From: Agrostemma githago
Taxonomy: Eukaryota > Streptophyta > Magnoliopsida > Caryophyllales > Caryophyllaceae
NCBI GenBank assembly: GCA_958450325.1
Contig: OY288262.1
Coordinates: 11,691,081 to 11,755,080, forward strand
Direction: 5' to 3'
Length of the DNA: 64,000 nucleotides
The first letter of the stretch is position 1. Each line of letters begins with the position of its first letter. The notes below the pieces were generated by a model, which was given only the letters and a program-made list of their open reading frames with translations, did not search any database and was not told the DNA's origin. Shown here piece by piece: positions 33,601 to 44,000 of this stretch. Made by a program: the position numbers and the translations under genes.

Positions 33601-36265
33601 GCCAGTGGAATGAAAAAACCTTTGAGTTCAATTGAAGTGCTAAGATTAGCCGTTCTGATACCTTGAGCTCTTTGCAGTTGGACCTGCTTCATTTGTTTAG
33701 AGGATATCTGTTTGCTTTTATCTTGCACCTTTTGGCTGAACTGTTGTATTGACTTTCAAGTGAACAGTGCAGGAATAACTGAAGGCTTTTCCATGTGTGG
33801 TGGCGATTTTATTGAAGTGTACACTGATCCCACTCAAGAAGGTAACTAAACATATATACATTTCAAATAAGAGTTTCTCTCTTTTGCCTATGTTACTGAA
33901 GAGTCCCATAATGTTTGATCTAAAAACAGAGTCCCTTATATCGTTACCCCTTCCCTACCCCTTTTGATTTGATGTTGGCACTTAGGCGTCACTTGACCTT
34001 TCAGACTTTCAATGCACTCTTTCGACAATGTTTGGCAAATAATCGATGATTTTGGCTTGTTTGTATAGCATTGGTGGTGCTACTTATCAAACACCTTCAC
34101 TGCTATGAGAAAATCTTGTAATAACGTGAATTTGTATGGGATAAAGACAATAATAAGGACCAATAATTCTTTTGTCAGTTACGGAAATGTCAGTTCCGAT
34201 AAGCCAGAGGGAGTATTCAATTTTTAAAAGTATCTTCTCACGTTGTTGACTCCGTAAGGGCACATGGTAATGCCTGTTAGTTGATTCAGATCTGAGTATG
34301 ATTCAAGCTTTGTAGCATATGCTATCATCACTGTTAACATGGGGGAACTTCAGAAAGCAGCATTTGCAATCTCTTTTCCTTCTGCATTTCTTGCCTATAG
34401 CTGTATATAGTGAGAAACATAGTCTTTCGGATGCTGCTGAGTATCCATGTTTGTTACTTCATGACAAATAAAAAGATCTCGAAGAAGTCTTTGAGGATAC
34501 ATTAGTTGTAACAATGATTTTATGTGATTAATTAACATAATGTGAAGGCCTTCTTGAGTGGGATGGAGTGCTTTGTTGGCTTTTATGGTTGTTGCAGAGT
34601 TCATTATAAAGTTTTACAGCAAGTAGCCATTCTGTTACTCGGTTTATCCACTGCATTTGGTCGAGTGGTGCTCTGTATCTTGGGTATTAATTCACCCAAC
34701 AGATCAAAAATCTATGATTTTTGTATAGTGGTTTTTGGGGAGTCTTAGCCCCCTGACGAATTTTTCAAGTTTGCATGAAAAAGGAGGTTTATCACCGCAC
34801 TTTGAGGCCTTAACTTGCAACAACAAAAGGCTTGGATTGAAAATAAGTAGGGAGACTGGCTAACATGAACTAACAGAAGTTCACAACTCACAAGAGGCTT
34901 AGAAATGCTTAAAAACAGTTCATCTCAAGGGAGAAAAGTGAGAAAGATAAGTAAAGGGAAGATTAAAGGGAAGATTAAAGCGAATGTAGAGGTAGGAATA
35001 CCACTGTAAACAGAAACTAAGGTGATAAAAGTTTTTAAAAAAGTGAAATATGAAGGGATTTAAAGGGCTGAGGAGGTTGATCAGTTGATGGATGCAATCG
35101 TAAAATTTTGGTACAGAAAACCGACCAGCTCCTCCCTACGACCAGTTTCTTCCTACAAAACTGAAGCACACGGTTTAGCAGCCACTTATTTGATTGTATT
35201 TCACTCCCCAAAGGAAATAATTTTGAATCTTTAGGGTCAGTTGGAATATAGATGTTCCAATCTTGCAATAAATTCAAAATTGATCCCATCATGTTTATGA
35301 GGGTATCGTGTGCAAATTCATTTTTGCACTGTTGATGGAAGTATATGTGTGACTGACATAAGAAAGGTGATTACTAAAATTTTGGAGCATCGATATGTAA
35401 ATGTTCGAGATTTTCTATTTTCCCGTAGTGCATCCTTGTAAATGAAGTCTATGGCTAATGTATCTTCATTCATATCATAGGATGTCTTTGCTTGATAAGG
35501 AAAAAAAGGTAAGTGGCATGGATTTAATCTTGATGTTGGTTGCAGGAGCCTGGGATGCTGTTGTTACATGCTTCTTTGTTGATACAGCCCACAACATTGT
35601 GGAGTACATCGAAATAATATGGAAAATTCTAAAAGATGGAGGAGTAAGGCTGAATCTATTTACTGCTAGTGCTTGGTATTAATTTTTCTCTCCATCTTGT
35701 TGCTGAATGCTGACCATGTGTGACTTTGTACTGCAATAGGTGTGGATAAATCTTGGACCATTGCTATATCACTTTGCCGAGGCATACGGAGAAAATGTAG
35801 TTTTTCACCTACTTACTATATTACATGGATACATACATGCTTGTTCATCGAATGGGATCAGTTTTCTGGCTTTCTAAAGTAGTCTGTAATTAACATGTCC
35901 AGGAGATGTCTGTCGAGTTAAGTTTAGAAGATGTGAAGAAGGTGGCTTTACATTATGGATTTATCTTAGAGGTTTGCGAAAATAAGTCTATTTTCCTATC
36001 AATTCATCATCTAATCAAAATTCAGGCTTTAATTTTATCCGGTGTTGCATGTACAGAAAGAGAGCACCATTGAAACAACCTATACAACAAATTCTCGATC
36101 TATGATGCAGGTATCTAACTTATCTGATTTTGATACTGCTCGTCTGAAAATGCATATACCATTCTGATAAATTGTTGATGGAACCAGAATCGATATTTTG
36201 CTGCATTTTGGACGATGACGAAGAAAACTGGAAACAACAGGTTGGAGAAAGATGATGCCAAATAA
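21449..36265 (+). CDS. N2227-family SAM methyltransferase (carnosine N-methyltransferase-like), 18 exons
   Basis: The spliced CDS of 1,452 nt gives 483 aa. Exons: 21449-21570, 22516-22588, 23598-23641, 25589-25631, 25764-25976, 26113-26205, 26889-26951, 27883-27927, 28068-28147, 32270-32334, 32413-32479, 32567-32680, 33768-33841, 35546-35643, 35740-35796, 35903-35971, 36057-36110, 36188-36265. All introns are GT-AG and every phase closes. Seen: a Lys/Glu-rich N-terminus, the family region SLRRIISAFLNYP, a variable His/Cys-rich stretch (exon 5), SAM-binding GAGLGR at residues 267-272 followed by QGNEFSYYMMICS, then VVTCFFVDTAHN (372-382) and INLGPLLYHF. Known: animal and yeast members methylate carnosine-type histidine compounds using SAM; the plant substrate is not established here. 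The length fits plant homologues. Introns carry LINE, Stowaway, Tourist-like and other repeats (intron 9 is 4.1 kb). The first ATG (M1) is used; M7 is an alternative. Confidence 0.93.
21586..21619. repeat. (CT)n microsatellite in intron 1
   Basis: About 17 TC/CT dinucleotides, starting some 15 bp after the exon 1 donor. The polypyrimidine run could affect splicing but no function is shown. Confidence 0.8.
24409..24630. mobile_element. Foldback/MITE-like element in intron 3
   Basis: The terminal inverted repeat CCGTTGTATGGTG / CACCATACAACGG bounds about 220 bp. The interior has partly complementary AAAGTAATCA / TGATTACTTT and AAGTGGCC / GGTGGCCA segments. No clear target-site duplication. Its right end overlaps the start of the 308-bp duplication at 24620. 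Confidence 0.5.
24620..25235. repeat. 308-bp tandem duplication in intron 3
   Basis: Copy 1 (24620-24927) and copy 2 (24928-25235) both start CAACGGTTGTG and end TATCATATAC-like. They share TTTTGCATATATCAAGT and TTTTTGGCTTCATGAGC blocks, with about 10-15% substitutions and small indels by eye. Confidence 0.85.
27970..27994 (+). pseudogene. Partial duplicate of exon 8 in intron 8
   Basis: AGTCCGAGATTGGGCATCTG plus GAGG repeats the 3' end of exon 8 and its donor (27906-27930) with one C/T change. It is preceded by TTCTTCAG, a usable acceptor. If spliced in after exon 8 it would add 20 nt and break the frame, so it is probably inert, or acts as a decoy exon. Confidence 0.6.
28690..29960 (+). 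mobile_element. RTE-type LINE remnant in intron 9
   Basis: Frames broken by many stops still show non-LTR reverse transcriptase phrases: LKKTYNKI before the MITE, YIDIIRDMHGGAST after it, then MLADDIVLIDE (variant of the A/LFADDIVL catalytic box), KLELWRHTLQTLGFRLS and a FRYPGSIM-like segment. The spacing matches plant RTE-clade RT. It lies in the sense orientation of the host gene and is interrupted by the Stowaway at 29091-29299. Dead. Confidence 0.7.
29091..29299. mobile_element. Stowaway-like MITE, 209 bp
   Basis: CTCCCTCTATCCA... / ...TGGATGGAGGGAG termini with TA on each side (29089-29090, 29300-29301). It sits inside the RTE RT remnant, so it arrived later. Confidence 0.82.
30569..30831. 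mobile_element. Tourist-like MITE, 263 bp
   Basis: GGCTCTGTTCTTTTCGGCTG / CGAAAAGAACAGGGCC termini with TAA duplications (30566-30568, 30832-30834). Nearly all the interior is a tandem of AGCTGAGCTGGTCTGATAGA-like units. It is a short relative of the element at 20236. Confidence 0.82.
30911..31806. repeat. Duplicated GGT-rich segment split by an insertion
   Basis: Copy A (30911-31058) and copy B (31649-31806) share AAATCTGGTCATGAGGAGGC and GAGATGCGGCTGGCTGGTC blocks. On the minus strand both have a Pro/Gln-rich open stretch (PYQQLDQPAASQQAVNGP), perhaps a captured gene fragment. They lie in intron 9 of the methyltransferase gene, antisense to it. Confidence 0.6.
31076..31617. mobile_element. 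542-bp insertion with 11-bp target duplication
   Basis: Direct repeats TGGTTGAGACC (31065-31075 and 31618-31628) flank a segment whose ends are GGTTACC / GGTAACC, followed inside by GAATTCGCAATACG / CGTATTGCGAATT. No transposase. The long duplication suggests a Mutator-like type but could be part of the surrounding tandem repeat. Confidence 0.5.
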
Positions 36266-36669
36266 TATAGGCAATTTCGTTTATTGCTACTACTCGGAAG
36301 CCACGCCTCAGAGGGATGAGCTACCGCCTGTCGGCCTTCTGAAAATGCATATGGTTGTCTGTCTAGCTAGTAATATGCAGTTAGCTGGGCGGGTATCAAA
36401 GCTGTTTACTGAAGCTGTCAATGCCTAAATTTTGTGAACTGCTGTTTTATGTCAAAATAATTTAGTTTTGTTTGATTTTCGACAATTATTACAGTAATAT
36501 TTAAACAATTAAACAAGCATTGTAGTTAGCCACAAATATTTAAATTTAATATATTTGAGAAACAGTTGTTGAATTTGTGTGGTAAGCTCTTGCTGTAGGC
36601 ATTGCATGAATATTTTGGGGACAGTTGCCAGTGCGATGTAAATAGGTTTAGTGAATAGTCTGAATGCTA
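36266..36669. other. 3' flank of the methyltransferase gene
   Basis: Contains the likely 3' UTR. No further gene is recognised before the Stowaway at 36670. Confidence 0.5.
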
Positions 36670-36883
36670 CTCTCTCCGTTCAAATCCAAAATACACATTT
36701 ATTATTTAGGCACTATTTACAATTAGGGAGAATCTTCGATATTCTCAATAATCTATAAGAGAGAATATAGTCGTGTCGTATTTTGTTTTGCTAATGAAAA
36801 ATGAAAGATATATTAATGGTGCAAAACGTATCTCGACAAATGTGCAGAAGGTAAATGTGTACTTTGGATTTGAATAGAGGAAG
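36670..36883. mobile_element. Stowaway-like MITE, 214 bp
   Basis: CTCTCTCCGTTCAAATCCAA at the left and the complementary TTGGATTTGAATAGAGGAAG at the right, flanked by TA (36668-36669, 36884-36885). No coding sequence. Confidence 0.78.
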
Positions 36884-37004
36884 TATACACGAGTATTATG
36901 AAATAATGGGGTAAGTGTTAGAAATAGTTGAATACAGTAGAAAAGGGTTTGATTTAGCCGGCCGGCCTGAGGGTGATGGTGATGGTGATGGTTTTATTAT
37001 AATA

Positions 37005-37095
37005 CTACCTCCCATTCATTGGATTCCTACCATTTTATTAAAATATACCTCACATATATTCAATAAATGGTAGGAATCCAATGAATGGGAGGGAG
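37005..37095. mobile_element. Stowaway-like MITE, 91 bp (copy 2)
   Basis: A full-length hairpin with CTACCTCC / GGAGGGAG tips, TA on both sides, and the same central AAAATATACCTCACATATA as copies 1 and 3, but with an entirely different stem (ATTCATTGGATTCCTACCAT) present in complementary form in both arms. Confidence 0.88.
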
Positions 37096-37231
37096 TATGA
37101 TTTATGATCCTTAAACATAGGTGTAATAGATGAGAGACGCTGCACGATCTTGGGACTGCATGCTTTAAACTACCTTCCTTCCATTACACCTCACCTAACC
37201 TCATCTAATCTAACCTAACCTATATGAAATA

Positions 37232-37322
37232 CTCCCTCCGGTCATAATTTATTGCCCCATTTCATGATTATATGTGAGGTGTATTTTAATGAAATGGGGC
37301 AATAAATTGTGACCGGAGGGAG
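37232..37322. mobile_element. Stowaway-like MITE, 91 bp (copy 3)
   Basis: CTCCCTCCGGTCATAATTTA / TAAATTGTGACCGGAGGGAG with TA flanks (37230-37231, 37323-37324). It is inverted relative to copies 1 and 2, judged from the central TATATGTGAGGTGTATTTT. Confidence 0.88.
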
Positions 37323-37527
37323 TATCATATCTCGGTAAGTCACCTTGGACTTTTGTCTTTCGTTTTGCTTTTATTTCGCAATATTAGTTATCTCTATTGA
37401 AATCTAGCATTTTTATTTTGTAAAATCTATCGTGTTTGGCTTTAAATTTGGGATGACAAGTACAATTAGAGAGCCCTAACATTTTTTTTTTTTTGCCAAC
37501 GAGAGTTATGGTATTAGTTTGATCTGG

Positions 37528-38850
37528 AAGATGATACACTTACACGCGGTGTATGAAATTTTCATACACAACGAACCATATCGCGCCACGTGTCAAATCT
37601 AAAGTGATTAGTTTAGGGTTAGGTTAGTAATTTTACATCTTTAGTTAATTTTTAACCTTATTCTAGTTAACCTGATTTTAGAAAAAAAATTATTTTTATT
37701 TTTCATTTTTCATTTCTTTAAATATATATATTGTTAATATATTTTCAATTAATTTAAAATGTACAGTTATTTAAAATGATAACATTTTTCTGCTTTTCAA
37801 AAATATAAAATAATAATGATATTATTATTATTATTACAAGGTAAATGTATTAAAATAAATAATTAATAATTAAAACTTTCGAAAATAATATATTACTAAA
37901 CATATCAAAATTTTCGAAAATGAAAATATATTAAAATTTTCGAAAAGATAAATAATATAATTACTAAACATATTACTAATTATATACTATATATATTAAT
38001 AATTGGAAGAAAACGTAAATATCCATGAATTACTTTAAAATTTACGATGATTTTAATTAATTTTTGGGTTATATTCACGTTTTTTGACAAATATAAAAAA
38101 TATTGATTATAAATATTTGTTCCATTTTGAAAAGATTATACAAAAATATTTAAGAGATCTATAAAAATATAGAAGGAAATGAAATAAAATATTAATTGAG
38201 AATATTCACTGTGTGCTTACATTGTAACTGATTTAATTAGTTAATTTTTTATATATTTACCCCTGTATGAAAGTAGTATATTTTCATATATACTAACCTA
38301 AATTAAGGGATCATACTAATCCTATTTTACAATAATATACTCCGTAGTACAATATTTGAATATATTAATCCAAGATATTAATATATTCTATATAATTACT
38401 AACACGTTAAGTAATTATATTATTTATCTTTTCAAAAAAATTAATATATTTTTATTTTCGAAAATTTTAATTATTAATTATTTATTTTAATATATTTACG
38501 TTATACTCCGTATATAATAATTATTATTATTATTATAATTATAATAATAATTGATTAAGATTTTAAAAAAGCGCAAAAATGTAATCATATTAAATAATTG
38601 TAAATTTTAAATTAATTGAAAATATATTAACAATATTATATAAATATTTCAAGAAAATGAAAAATGCAAAATAAAAACAAAAATAAAAAAGTTTCTAAAA
38701 TCAGGTTAACTAGACAGAGGTTAACAATTAACTAAAGATGCAAAATTACTAATCTAACCCTAGACTAATCACCTTAGGTTTGACACGTGGCGCGATATAA
38801 TTCGTTGTGTATGAAAATTTCATACACCGCGTGCAAGTGTAGCCTTTTCG
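37528..38850. mobile_element. Long-TIR foldback element, 1,323 bp, Mutator-like?
   Basis: Arms of about 450 bp: ACACTTACACGCGGTGTATG at 37537 has its complement ending near 38840, and the arms continue through CACGTGTCAAA, TTAACCTGATTTTAG and AT-rich sequence. Flanked by an 11-bp direct repeat GTTTGATCTGG (37517-37527, 38851-38861). Long TIRs plus a 9-11 bp duplication are typical of Mutator-like non-autonomous elements. No transposase is encoded. Confidence 0.75.
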
Positions 38851-38861
38851 GTTTGATCTGG

Positions 38862-39261
38862 TTTACTACTCCCACATAAGGCGTGTTTTCGGGGTTAATT
38901 TAATTTACTCAGCCTCTAAACCAACGATGAACCACCCTTAAAATGGTAGCTTCATCTAGAGTCAACAAAGAGGTTGCACTTGGTATATCGAGCTCCTGGA
39001 TTTCATAAATAATGGACTATCTCAACCCGCTAATATTATTAGGGTAGACTAACCGCCCTTGAAATTGCGAAATCATTCGATTAAAGTGTACAATTTGTTT
39101 CTCGCGAAAGTAGCGATTGAATCCCTCCACTCTACTCTACTCAATTGTCTTAAAATCGATTCATAGGTTCTCTCAACACAACACAGTAACTTAGCTAAGT
39201 TAAATTAAATGACCAACTAGGAAAAAAAACAAAGAAGTTAGTAGTATTGATTTGACGAATG
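38862..39261. other. Intergenic, 3' of the P450 gene
   Basis: No gene is seen. Contains the presumed 3' UTR of the minus-strand P450 gene. Confidence 0.5.
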
Positions 39262-40925
39262 CTACGAAACAAAAGGGGAAATTGTAATGGGCATTCCTTT
39301 TGAAGGAATTGGAAGTGGATCCATGATAATAGCCTCATCATGCTCAACTAATGACCAATTATAGTTAGTAACAACCAAATGAACAAAGATTAGGATGTTA
39401 AGCTTAGCCAACTGATATCCTGCGCACATCCTTGGCCCCCCTCCAAATGCTAGAAACACATATGGCGCTGTCGTCTCCTCGAATCGACTCGGATCAAATC
39501 TCTTAGGCTCTTTGAAGTACTCTTCACTATATTGTGTCCCATAAACTGTCCATAGCACCTACATACATATGAAAATCAATCAATACCAAATCATAACCTT
39601 TGGTTCAGAAAGCCGCCTTGGAAACAAAGAGATAGAGAATACCTTCCATCCTTTGGGTACGGTGAACCCATCGAACTCAAAATCCTTGATGGCTCTTCTA
39701 AAGGACCCGAAAACAGGAGGACAAAGCCGCATGCTTTCACGCACTACTTGCCATGTATACTTCATTTCCTTCACGTCCTCCATTCCCAAACTCCCGTCTT
39801 TTTCACTCTTGTTTCCTTTTATTTTCATGTGCTCTGCTTCCAAGATCAATTCATAATAATTAATCAATCAATCAAAACTCCCATGATCGAAGTAGTAGAA
39901 GGAAGAGGGAGGGAGGGATTATTTGTGGTACCTTGAAGCAGCAAAGTGTAGCAATTTGGATGTTGAGCTAACATCCTGAATGTCATTGCAATGGCAAAAG
40001 AGGTGGTGTCATGAGCAGCAAAGATGAACAAAACCACATTGTCGATAACTTCGACCTCCGTTATTTCTCCTCTAATCAAAGCACCAACTAATCTCGACAA
40101 CAATGACTTGGCTTCGGCTTCCCTCCTTGTATTTTCCTCTACGAGTCCCTCCATTTCCTTCCTCTTCAACCTCACCACACTAACCAGCTCTCTCTCGATC
40201 TCCTTCCTCGCCCTCTTTGCCCTGTAGAAACTCGTCCCTGGAACGTCCAAGGGCGGGGAGAAGACCCCTTCCAGGACCCTCTCGAAACAATTGAACAGCC
40301 CCTCTTTCGCCTCCATTTCCAGCAGACACTCGCACATTATAGTAAAGCTCAAGAATTTGGCCGACTTGTACAGGGTAACCACCCGCTTGTGACCTCCCCA
40401 GTTTTTGAGCAGGTAGGCCTTGATCACCTTAGAGATGGTAGGAGCTAGGGCTTCAAGCCCCGTGCCAGCTAGGCACGGGGCGAGGATAGCCCTGAGGGAG
40501 CGGTGTGGGTCCCCGGCCTTCTCCATGATGGAGTTGCGCCCCATGAGCTGGACGGAAGAGGAGGGCCAGGAGCTGACGACAAGCTTGAACTCGTTGGCCA
40601 GGAAGAAGCGGTTGGCTTCGACCCCGTTGACAATGATGGTTGGGGAGCCCATGAGCTTTGTCTTGAAGGTGTTGCCGTGTTTTTGGATTCTCGGGGTGAT
40701 GAAATCCTCAAACAGTCGGTTCTTTTGTTGGGCTCTGTAGAATTCCATTGTTTCGCCGATGAAAGGGAGACCCATGTCTCCTGGTGGTAATCTAATGCCA
40801 TTTTTCGATCTCTTCTGTGGTCGTCTTAGTAGTAGTAGTAGTAGGAATAAAATGCAGATTGATATTGATGAAGCAATGAGATTATAGGGTATTGAAAGGG
40901 GTAATGAGCTTATGTTGGGAGCCAT
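39262..40925 (-). CDS. Cytochrome P450, CYP85 clan, CYP718-like, three exons
   Basis: Exon 1 40925-39932, exon 2 39833-39643, exon 3 39558-39262; GT-AG introns of 98 and 84 bp; 493 aa. The start is the ATG at 40925 (MAPNIS); four in-frame upstream codons lack an ATG. Seen: an N-terminal membrane anchor of about 25 hydrophobic residues, a Pro-rich hinge (LPPGDMGLPFIGE), I-helix AAHDTT (303-308), ExxR as ESMR (364-367), FDPSRF, and the heme loop FGGGPRMCAG with Cys440. All key residues are intact. These enzymes are ER-bound haem monooxygenases using NADPH-P450 reductase. The WPSSSVQLMG and FEDFITPRI regions recall CYP718; CYP716 triterpene oxidases are the nearest alternative. Substrate unknown. 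Confidence 0.9.
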
Positions 40926-40971
40926 TGAAGGGTGCACCAGCTACGCATATCATTTGAAATGCACCATTTTG

Positions 40972-40998
<27 letters not shown>
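40972..40998. repeat. (TA)n tract in the P450 promoter
   Basis: About 12 TA repeats some 50-75 bp upstream of the P450 ATG, where a TATA element would be expected. Probably both a microsatellite and the core promoter. Confidence 0.55.
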
Positions 40999-41007
<9 letters not shown>

Positions 41008-44000
41008 TCATATTACAGCTAGCTATCTCAAATCAGTTGATCTTACTCGCACATATCCGTGTTAACGTTAAAACGCGTCAAATATATCCCGACTAGGAAG
41101 GAAATGCCAAATCTTTTGCTACAACTAGGTATGTGAGATTTACCTTATTGTAACTATTTGACACATAATAAACTTAAGACGGATATACACCCATCTTAAA
41201 CAAGAATTTGCTATCTGAGATCTTCATTATTATTATTAATTAATTAATTAATTAGTTAATTATACTCCGTATTCATTATAGTTTTTTTTGGAGTTTGGAG
41301 CAGGGACAATTAAACACTTTTTAAAGTAATCAATACTTTATGAGCTTACCCAGAATTCAGAACTATTCAGCACACACGGTATTATGGAATATACTGTATT
41401 AATTAATTGATGAGGAATAATTAATATGGATGCAATCAAGTGTTTCAAATTATATAAGACATATTGACACCATTTAAAAAGGCAGTAACAGTGTTTCATT
41501 GAAGGGTGAGAGGGACGAGGGTACGTACTCTAATTAAGGTAGAGGGTCCAACTAACTATAGTTCGATTCTCATTTCGTTAAAAAGTATATATATATAGTG
41601 CTGTTGGTGTAATGAGTGATCTGCTATGGCCTTGGACTGTGTAAAGCCTACTGCTCTTTGATCTTTAGAGATTTTAACAAAAAAAAAAAAAAAAAGTACT
41701 ACATTTATTATGTTTACCATGTGTTTAGTTGCGAGCTAATAGTTGGTACGAGTATGTTGCATTGTTGCATGAAGACTTGACCTCAATAGTTGAATGGTGT
41801 GTAGGTTCTCATTACTATGGGACTTCATTTTTTATGGAAGATGTAAAAAATTCATTGAATCCGTGAATAGGACAATGTGTTATACGGAGTACTAACTTAA
41901 CAATGGCCCCACCAATTATGCTTTTGTCTTATCTAACTATTTGGTAGTTATTTGACCCGTTATATGTTTGTGACGGATATCTCCGTCACAAACAAGAATT
42001 TGTGCTTATACTCGTAAGATAGTCTCAACTAGTTATAATGGAATACACATACACATACACATACACATATACGGGATTCATTGACTTGCTTGAATGAAAA
42101 ACAATTAACAATAATAAAGAAAATGAATAATTAAGCAGAATTAAAAGCCCATGTGGTGTGGTGAAGGAGTGTGTTTGGTTTGGTTTCACTTGAGAAGGCA
42201 GTAAAGGGAGGATGAGGAGGAGGTTTCGTGGGAGTATGTAGTCAAGTTGATGAATTTTAAGCAACAGTCTTTCTTTTCAAATGTCAAGCTTCCTCGTCAA
42301 CAGCTAATATTGAATCACTCTTACTCTACAACCAATCTGCATTTAATCTTTAATCTTGGTTTCCACTTTACTTGCTCTTTTTTCTTTCTTTAATCTCTTC
42401 CCTATTAACAAGTAACAACCACCCTGGCTACTATGGTCTGTCTACACTGCCACTCTAGATCAGGCATTTCCACACGACGCCTCGGCCTGGGCTTCGTGTC
42501 CAACCCAAGTTTTGGCACCCCAACCCTATTTCACATACGTGACTTGTCGGCCATCAACTATTAATCGCTATAATCTGTGGCTACCTATATTATATACGAT
42601 CGAGATATTAGAGCGTTCCCATAAATATTTTCTTGATCCTGAAAAACAAAAAAAACTGTACTGCAATTCCTTCAACGGGTAACATTGATGAAGCTTGAAT
42701 TATACGATCGGTGAGCGGACTAAGTGAACCCTTGTGGCCAAACGCATCACTAAGGGATTCTTAAAAACACTTTTTTTTTTTTGTTAATATACAGATCATT
42801 ACATTTGGTAATAGCACAACCTGTTCCCATCAAAATAAATAATTACCTATTTAGACATCAAAAAAAAAAAAAAAAAAAAAAAACAGACTCGTATCATCGT
42901 ATGTATAAATAACACAACATCAATGACAACATAATCATTTTTAAAACGTCTTTCCCAGCAAAATAATGAAGTTGACTTGCAACTCGTGAGCCCAATTGAA
43001 ACACATCCTCTTAATTCATTTGTTATCAATTTAATGCTGTGAGTTCCCTAAAATGTGGACAAGCACTAGCTGTGGCCTGTGGTAGTTAGATGACCCGTTA
43101 GTCTTGATTGTGATGGAAGTATCCATCGCATCGCTATAACGGGTTAAATAATGACCGTTTAGGAAGAAAATGACCAAGCATGAGTACGACTTACTCGTAT
43201 GTGATTTGCTTTTATCCCTTTTCTATTTAAATGACTATTATTTGACACGTCACATTAATATGACAGATACGACCGTAGCAAACAAGAATTTATGTTAGAC
43301 GAGTTCTAGGTTACTATTCTATTCTATTGGACATTCTCATGATGAATAAACTAGTATTTCAGTTTGAGTTAAATCATAATCTATTTGCAACTACAACCTG
43401 GGAGACCAGATTTATTTAGATTCTCATAATTCTGTGACCCTCAAGAACTTGTTCCATCCATTAGCTATGCAGAATAACTCCGACGCACTGTCAAATTAAC
43501 TTTGAGCCAACCAGGGTGTCGAGTTTCCACAAATAAATCCAACTCCCAGAACTACAAATTCTTGTTTGTGATAGATATATTCGTCACAAACCGGTGACGG
43601 GTCAAAGAGGGTAAATAAGATAAAAAGCAGAAGCAAAAGACAGTGATAGTTGACTCGTTAAAACCTTATGACTTTATACCCCTCTGCTAGACATTTTGAT
43701 TAATTACATCCAACATTGATTTAAAGTAGCACCAGGAAAGACACGGGCAATCAAATTCACTTATCGGGTGAGGTTTTGGATGGCAAGAATAGGTAAAACT
43801 TATGATGGCAGGCGATTCATACAAAAATTAGTGACCGCCACCCTGCAAAGTGAGAATTTCACTTCACTATCAACTCAACTTTACCAACTTGATACAAAAT
43901 CAATTCAACCAATATGAATTTACCATAGCATCGTTATTAATTTTAAAAGCTAAAACATCAGGCGGGCGGGGAATATGGGGGGGGGGGGAATATTTTGAAC

